From contig JADIMK010000012.1 of assembly GCA_017694785.1 (NCBI GenBank), forward strand, positions 1 through 36,460: DNA of 36,460 nucleotides. Reading direction: 5' to 3'. Source of the stretch: Candidatus Cryptobacteroides intestinigallinarum. GTDB taxonomy: Bacteria; Bacteroidota; Bacteroidia; Bacteroidales; UBA932. A model generated the notes under the pieces. The model was not told where the DNA came from. It saw nothing but the letters and a program-made list of their open reading frames with translations, and did not search any database. Shown here piece after piece: positions 33,044 through 36,460 of this stretch (position 1 is its first letter; every line of letters begins with the position of its first letter). The position numbers were made by a program, and so were the translations under genes.

Positions 33044-33430
33044 CTATTTCAGAGTTTCACAGAAAGCGGAATATGCCTGGGCATCCATCAGGTCATCGAG
33101 CTCGGACGGATCCGAAAGCTTCACCTTTATGATCCATGTGCCGTAAGGATCGCTGTTGAGAAGTCCTGAAGCATCCTCCAGGGCGCTGTTGGACTCCAGC
33201 ACTGTTCCTGATACAGGAGCGATGAGATCACTGGCAGCCTTGACGCTTTCCACTGCACCGAACTCCTCGTCCTTTGTGATTTCGTCATCCTCGTCAGGCA
33301 TATCGACATAGACCACATTGCCCAGGGCATGCTGAGCATAGTCCGTGATGCCGACCAGGGCCTCTTCGCCCTCAACCTTCACCCATTCATGTGTCTTGCT
33401 GTAATACAGCCCTTCTTCTATCTTTGCCAT
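33044..33430 (-). CDS. gcvH: Glycine cleavage H protein
   Basis: 128 residues from the ATG at 33430 (an in-frame ATG two codons upstream at 33436 is equally possible). The lipoyl lysine is Lys64 in GAVESVKAASDL; the KTHEWVKVEGEEALVGITDYA start, LGNVVYVDMP and APVSGTVLESN parts are standard. H carries the aminomethyl group between P, T and L. It lies between gcvT (about 92 bases upstream, an AT-rich spacer) and gcvPA (5 bases). The lipoate ligase encoded two genes upstream is the probable source of its cofactor. Confidence 0.97.
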   Translation of the reverse strand: MAKIEEGLYYSKTHEWVKVEGEEALVGITDYAQHALGNVVYVDMPDEDDEITKDEEFGAVESVKAASDLIAPVSGTVLESNSALEDASGLLNSDPYGTWIIKVKLSDPSELDDLMDAQAYSAFCETLK

Positions 33431-33528
33431 TGTCATCAGTTTTATTTTGTGTTATAGACTTAATTATATAAATAATCAATTATGAATCTTGATATAAGAT
33501 ATTCTTGATGCCATTACTCACAGCGGCC

Positions 33529-34659
33529 CTACTTATGGTAGTTCTTGTCGTAGAATCTCTTCTTGCACACTATGCCCGGGAAGACCTTCTTGCGGATGCG
33601 CACGCTGACTTCTGTGCCGGGAGCCGTATATTCCTTCTTCAGCATCGCCATGCACACGCTCTTGCCGGTGGAGATGGAGTTGTAGCCTGTGGTCACCGTA
33701 CCGATCTCTACACCGTCAGCCTCGACAGGATAGCCCGCCCTTGGGATGGCCTTGTCCTTCAGCTCAATGCCGACGATCTTCCTTGTGACTCCTACTGTCT
33801 TCTGAGCCACCATGACCTCCTTTCCGATGAAAGCAGGCTTGTCTGTCTTGACGAACATGCCCAGGCCAGCCTCGATAGGGGAAATCTCCTCACTCAGCTC
33901 ATGGCCGTAGAGAGGCAGCCCGACCTCAAACCTGAGGGTATCGCGGCAGCCGAGACCGCAAGGGGTCACACCTGCTTCGAGAAGCCGGTCCCAGATGTTG
34001 CGGATAGCGGCGAACGACCCATAGAATTCAAAGCCGTCTTCACCGGTATAGCCTGTACGGCTCACAATCAGAGGCTCGGACTTGCCCACGGCAGCATCGC
34101 CTGCAGATGCACCTGCCGGCAAAGTAGTCTGGATAAATGTGTAGAAGGCCAGGTCCTTGAGATCGAGCCCGAGGGCCTTGAGAGCGACCTTTTCAGAATC
34201 AGGTCCCTGCAGGGCTATCTCACCGTAGAAATCGGACAGGTTATCCACCTTGACATCGAAGCCGGAGGCATTCTCCTTTATCCATAGATAGTCCTTCTCT
34301 ATGTTTGAGGCATTCACAACAAGAAGCCAGCGGTCAGAGGAGAACCTGTAGACAAGAAGGTCATCGACTGTACCGCCGTTGTGGTAGAGCATCATCCCGT
34401 AGAGGATCTTTCCGTCCGGGATGTTTCTCACATCATTTGTAAATATGTATCCGACAAACTCCTCCGACTGGGGACCTGAGACAAGGATCTCACCCATGTG
34501 GGAGACATCGAACATGCCGCAGCTGTGACGTACGGCATTGTGCTCGGATATGATATCAGTGTACTGGATAGGCATGTCGAAGCCTGCGAAAGGACTCATC
34601 TGAGCCCCGAGGGCTACATGCCTGTCATGAAGACATGTGGTTTTAAGTGTTTCTTCCAT
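33529..34659 (-). CDS. gcvT: Aminomethyltransferase (T protein)
   Basis: 376 residues, with the tetrahydrofolate-dependent GcvT fold: FAGFDMPIQYTDIISEHNAVR near the start, GMFDVSHMGEI (47-57), GGTVDDLLVYR with the conserved aspartate pair near 101, SRTGYTGEDGFEFY near 210, and GLGCRDTLRFEVGLPLYGHEL near 240. It releases ammonia and forms methylenetetrahydrofolate. Normal length for the family. It lies 41 bases after the lipoate ligase gene and starts the gcv cluster proper. I see no glycine riboswitch in the gap. Confidence 0.96.
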   Translation of the reverse strand: MEETLKTTCLHDRHVALGAQMSPFAGFDMPIQYTDIISEHNAVRHSCGMFDVSHMGEILVSGPQSEEFVGYIFTNDVRNIPDGKILYGMMLYHNGGTVDDLLVYRFSSDRWLLVVNASNIEKDYLWIKENASGFDVKVDNLSDFYGEIALQGPDSEKVALKALGLDLKDLAFYTFIQTTLPAGASAGDAAVGKSEPLIVSRTGYTGEDGFEFYGSFAAIRNIWDRLLEAGVTPCGLGCRDTLRFEVGLPLYGHELSEEISPIEAGLGMFVKTDKPAFIGKEVMVAQKTVGVTRKIVGIELKDKAIPRAGYPVEADGVEIGTVTTGYNSISTGKSVCMAMLKKEYTAPGTEVSVRIRKKVFPGIVCKKRFYDKNYHK

Positions 34660-34700
34660 GATTTTGGACTTATCAGTCCAAATTTATGCTTTAATTCTGA

Positions 34701-35753
34701 CTAAAGCAAAGAAAAAATCGCCTCTCTGAGCATATTGTCGTCAAGTCCAGGCACGAACCTTTCCGCCCCGAATCCGTCAAGCGCCTTACGCACCTGATCT
34801 GCAGTACATACGCTGCCGGAGATATCCCCTGATGATAGATCTATACCCTTCAGCGCAGCAGAAAGAGCCTCACCGAGTCCGTCAGCAACCTGTAGAAAAT
34901 CTCCTGAAATCTCCACACCTGAGATCCGGCCATGCCTGAGTGACAAAGACAGGCGCAGAGTTCCGGCACCGGGTACAGCCAGATCGGTGGAGACACAGCC
35001 CGAAGGATCCCTTCCATAGAGGAAGTCAGTATCAAGATAGGTCTGCTCTATCTTGCCTATTTCTGCAAGATCTTCCTCTGAGAGTATCATGTCTGAATCG
35101 CAGAAACTGCCGATGACCGCCTTCTTGAAGACCTCTATGTCGGTGTACGGTTGACCGACCGGAGAAGCCGCCAGAAGCTGCCTGATGTTCGCCACTCTCT
35201 GGCGCACGGATTTCACGCCCTTGCTGCCGAGTTTTGAAGCGGAAGGAGTGATGGCCTTCTCGATGACTTCGGCAGGAGAATCAAAAAGCAGTGTACCGTG
35301 CATGACATTGCGGCCGTGGAGACTGTAGAAAGCATTGCCGGAGACCTTGCGTCCCTCTACAAGGATATCGTTGCGACCGGTCACCTCGGCCCTGAGGCCC
35401 ATACGGACCAGACACAAGGCAAGCTGCCTCATATACCGCTCGAAGAGGAAAGGCACATCTTCACCTGAAGTAATGTATGATACCATGACATTGCCCATGT
35501 CCGAATAGACACAACCTCCGCCGCTCTTGCGCCTGTACACCTGCACCCCATGCTCTCGGCAGTACGGCAGATTGACCTCAGCCGCCATCAGCTGGTTGCG
35601 GCCGATGATGACAGTAGGAGGAACCTGCCACAGGAAGAAGACATCCGAGGCGCAGTGCCTGGCCAGATATTCCTCCATCGCAAGATAAAACACCAGCCTC
35701 CTTGATCCGTTTTCTCTTCCAGAGGCGTCTTCAGGAATCAATGCATGAACCAT
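34701..35753 (-). CDS. lplA: Lipoate-protein ligase
   Basis: 350 residues. The LplA core (about 20-240) has RRKSGGGCVYSDMGN at 74-88 (the family's RRxxGGGxVxHD-x-GN with His replaced by Ser), the catalytic lysine Lys136 in VEGRKVSGNAF, and HGTLLF. A C-terminal accessory domain (about 245-350) matches the activating domain. It activates lipoate with ATP and transfers it to H or E2 proteins. It is 13 bases downstream of the ppx-like gene and 41 upstream of gcvT, so it belongs to the gcv unit, where it probably lipoylates GcvH from scavenged lipoate; no lipA or lipB is visible in this window. Confidence 0.93.
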   Translation of the reverse strand: MVHALIPEDASGRENGSRRLVFYLAMEEYLARHCASDVFFLWQVPPTVIIGRNQLMAAEVNLPYCREHGVQVYRRKSGGGCVYSDMGNVMVSYITSGEDVPFLFERYMRQLALCLVRMGLRAEVTGRNDILVEGRKVSGNAFYSLHGRNVMHGTLLFDSPAEVIEKAITPSASKLGSKGVKSVRQRVANIRQLLAASPVGQPYTDIEVFKKAVIGSFCDSDMILSEEDLAEIGKIEQTYLDTDFLYGRDPSGCVSTDLAVPGAGTLRLSLSLRHGRISGVEISGDFLQVADGLGEALSAALKGIDLSSGDISGSVCTADQVRKALDGFGAERFVPGLDDNMLREAIFSLL

Positions 35754-35766
35754 CAGCTACGGAAGT

Positions 35767-36459
35767 CTAGAACTCGTCTGAAAGATGTTTCTTCGCATAG
35801 AGACCGTCGATGATACCGTCGGCAAGACCTATCACCGGCACATATATATACTGCGCTCCGGTAATGTCTGCGATTGTAAGGAATATGTCGCCGGCAGGGA
35901 CTATCACATCGGCACGGTCAGGCTTGAGGGCATATATCTCCATACGCTCCTCGACTGAAAGAGCCCTGAGCTCGTCGTAAAGTTCGCGGAGAGAAGCCAC
36001 ACTCATCCTCGGATAGCGGCGGTCACGGCCCTTGACCATCTTAAAGAGCTTGTTGATGTTGCCGCCGGAGCCGATGATGTTGATGCCCGGATAGGAAGCT
36101 GTGAGATCCTTCATGTCTCGTTTGATTCGGGCTTTCTCGCTGTCCTCGACCGCATTGTTGAGCATACGCACGGTACCTATGTTGTAGGATCTTGAGCAGA
36201 CAAGCTCACCGTCGGCAAGCAGATTGATCTCGGTGCTGCCTCCTCCCACATCCACATACATGAAATTGCCCTTGCGGTCCTTCATGTTCTCGATATGGTT
36301 GTTGTAGACCATCCTCGCTTCCTCCTGGCCGTCAATGATTTCGATCCTTATGCCGGTCTTCTTCTCGACATCACGTATGATCTGCGGACCATTTGCCGCA
36401 TCCCTCATCGCAGAAGTGGCGCAGGCACGGTAGTCCACCACCTCATAGATCTTCATGAG
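35767..36459 (-). CDS. Ppx/GppA-family phosphatase, 5'-truncated by window edge
   Basis: Only the C-terminal 230 or so residues are in the window; the frame stays open past the ATG at 36456 to the edge, and family members begin about 70 residues earlier with the D-x-G-S-N phosphate loop. Visible parts: ATSAMRDAANG, IIDGQEEARM, YVDVGGGSTEI (the second phosphate-binding loop) and GSGGNINKLFK. Such proteins hydrolyse polyphosphate or pppGpp; which one cannot be told. It is 13 bases upstream of lplA on the same strand, so the gcv transcript may begin in or before it. Confidence 0.9.
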   Translation of the reverse strand, partial: LMKIYEVVDYRACATSAMRDAANGPQIIRDVEKKTGIRIEIIDGQEEARMVYNNHIENMKDRKGNFMYVDVGGGSTEINLLADGELVCSRSYNIGTVRMLNNAVEDSEKARIKRDMKDLTASYPGINIIGSGGNINKLFKMVKGRDRRYPRMSVASLRELYDELRALSVEERMEIYALKPDRADVIVPAGDIFLTIADITGAQYIYVPVIGLADGIIDGLYAKKHLSDEF

Positions 36460-36460
36460 C

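Noticed and set aside
33437..33528. Regulatory element in the AT-rich gcvT-gcvH spacer
   Set aside because: There are imperfect repeats such as ATCTTGATAT and ATATTCTTGAT, but no clean dyad and no TAnnTTTG box; probably only AT-rich spacer.
33505..34287. Plus-strand open frame (260 residues) opposite gcvT
   Set aside because: Antisense shadow of gcvT with no recognisable domain or signal.
34660..34700. Glycine riboswitch upstream of gcvT
   Set aside because: The gap to lplA is only 41 bases, too short, and no aptamer consensus is seen there or before gcvH.

Overview
The window reads as a chromosomal piece of a Bacteroidota genome, most likely an uncultured Bacteroidales of moderate GC. The grounds are the repeated TAnnTTTG-type promoter -7 boxes just upstream of start codons, the general lack of Shine-Dalgarno sites, lipoproteins with short lipobox signals, and gene families and pairs familiar from gut Bacteroidales (DUF2027/Smr protein, ferredoxin plus Tat-type aldo/keto reductase, YbhFSRG-type exporter). 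The order is fairly firm; no genus can be assigned from sequence alone. I saw no tRNA, rRNA, CRISPR array, intact insertion sequence or phage gene, and no gene-free stretch over 300 bases.

Layout. 1-5161 (mostly +): the 3' part of an MFS transporter whose codon use differs from the rest, a SotB-like efflux permease with an odd Met-Asp repeat at its N-terminus, a Gdx/SugE guanidinium-type SMR exporter (-), a small GNAT acetyltransferase, xanthine phosphoribosyltransferase, and a YD-repeat-like lipoprotein. 5213-9702: a lone GH5 lipoprotein glycosidase (-), then a two-gene redox module (+): a NapH/NapG-like polyferredoxin fusion and a Tat-lipoprotein aldo/keto reductase with its own ferredoxin tail. 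9697-17455 (-): one operon for a tripartite exporter (TolC-like, HlyD-like lipoprotein, two ABC ATPases, two ABC-2 permeases) with rmuC as last gene. 17596-21708: low-specificity threonine aldolase and DUF2027/Smr protein (-), then TauE/SafE permease and a CobW/ZNG1-type metal GTPase with a very His-rich loop (+), closed by a strong terminator. 21796-23100: a degraded three-repeat lipoprotein gene and a MITE-like palindromic element. 23119-28554: mutarotase-like epimerase, topoisomerase III, UDG-superfamily DNA glycosylase, FtsH. 28740-36459 (-): an almost complete one-carbon unit: Ppx/GppA phosphatase (cut by the window edge), lipoate-protein ligase, gcvT, gcvH, gcvPA, gcvPB and dihydrolipoyl dehydrogenase.

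How the genes work together. The gcv block supplies all protein activities of glycine cleavage (P as two subunits, H, T, L) plus the ligase that can lipoylate H; the threonine aldolase can feed it glycine. The exporter operon gives a complete inner-membrane-to-outer-membrane path. Its two ATPases appear specialised into one canonical and one degenerate ATP site. The ferredoxin/aldo-keto reductase pair looks like an electron route from the membrane to an exported reductase.

I did not find a clearly unprecedented system. The best candidates for a second look are the exported aldo/keto reductase with its polyferredoxin partner, the asymmetric ATPase pair, the palindromic element at 22999-23094, the ftsH terminator buried in the opposing coding sequence, and the decayed lipoprotein gene.
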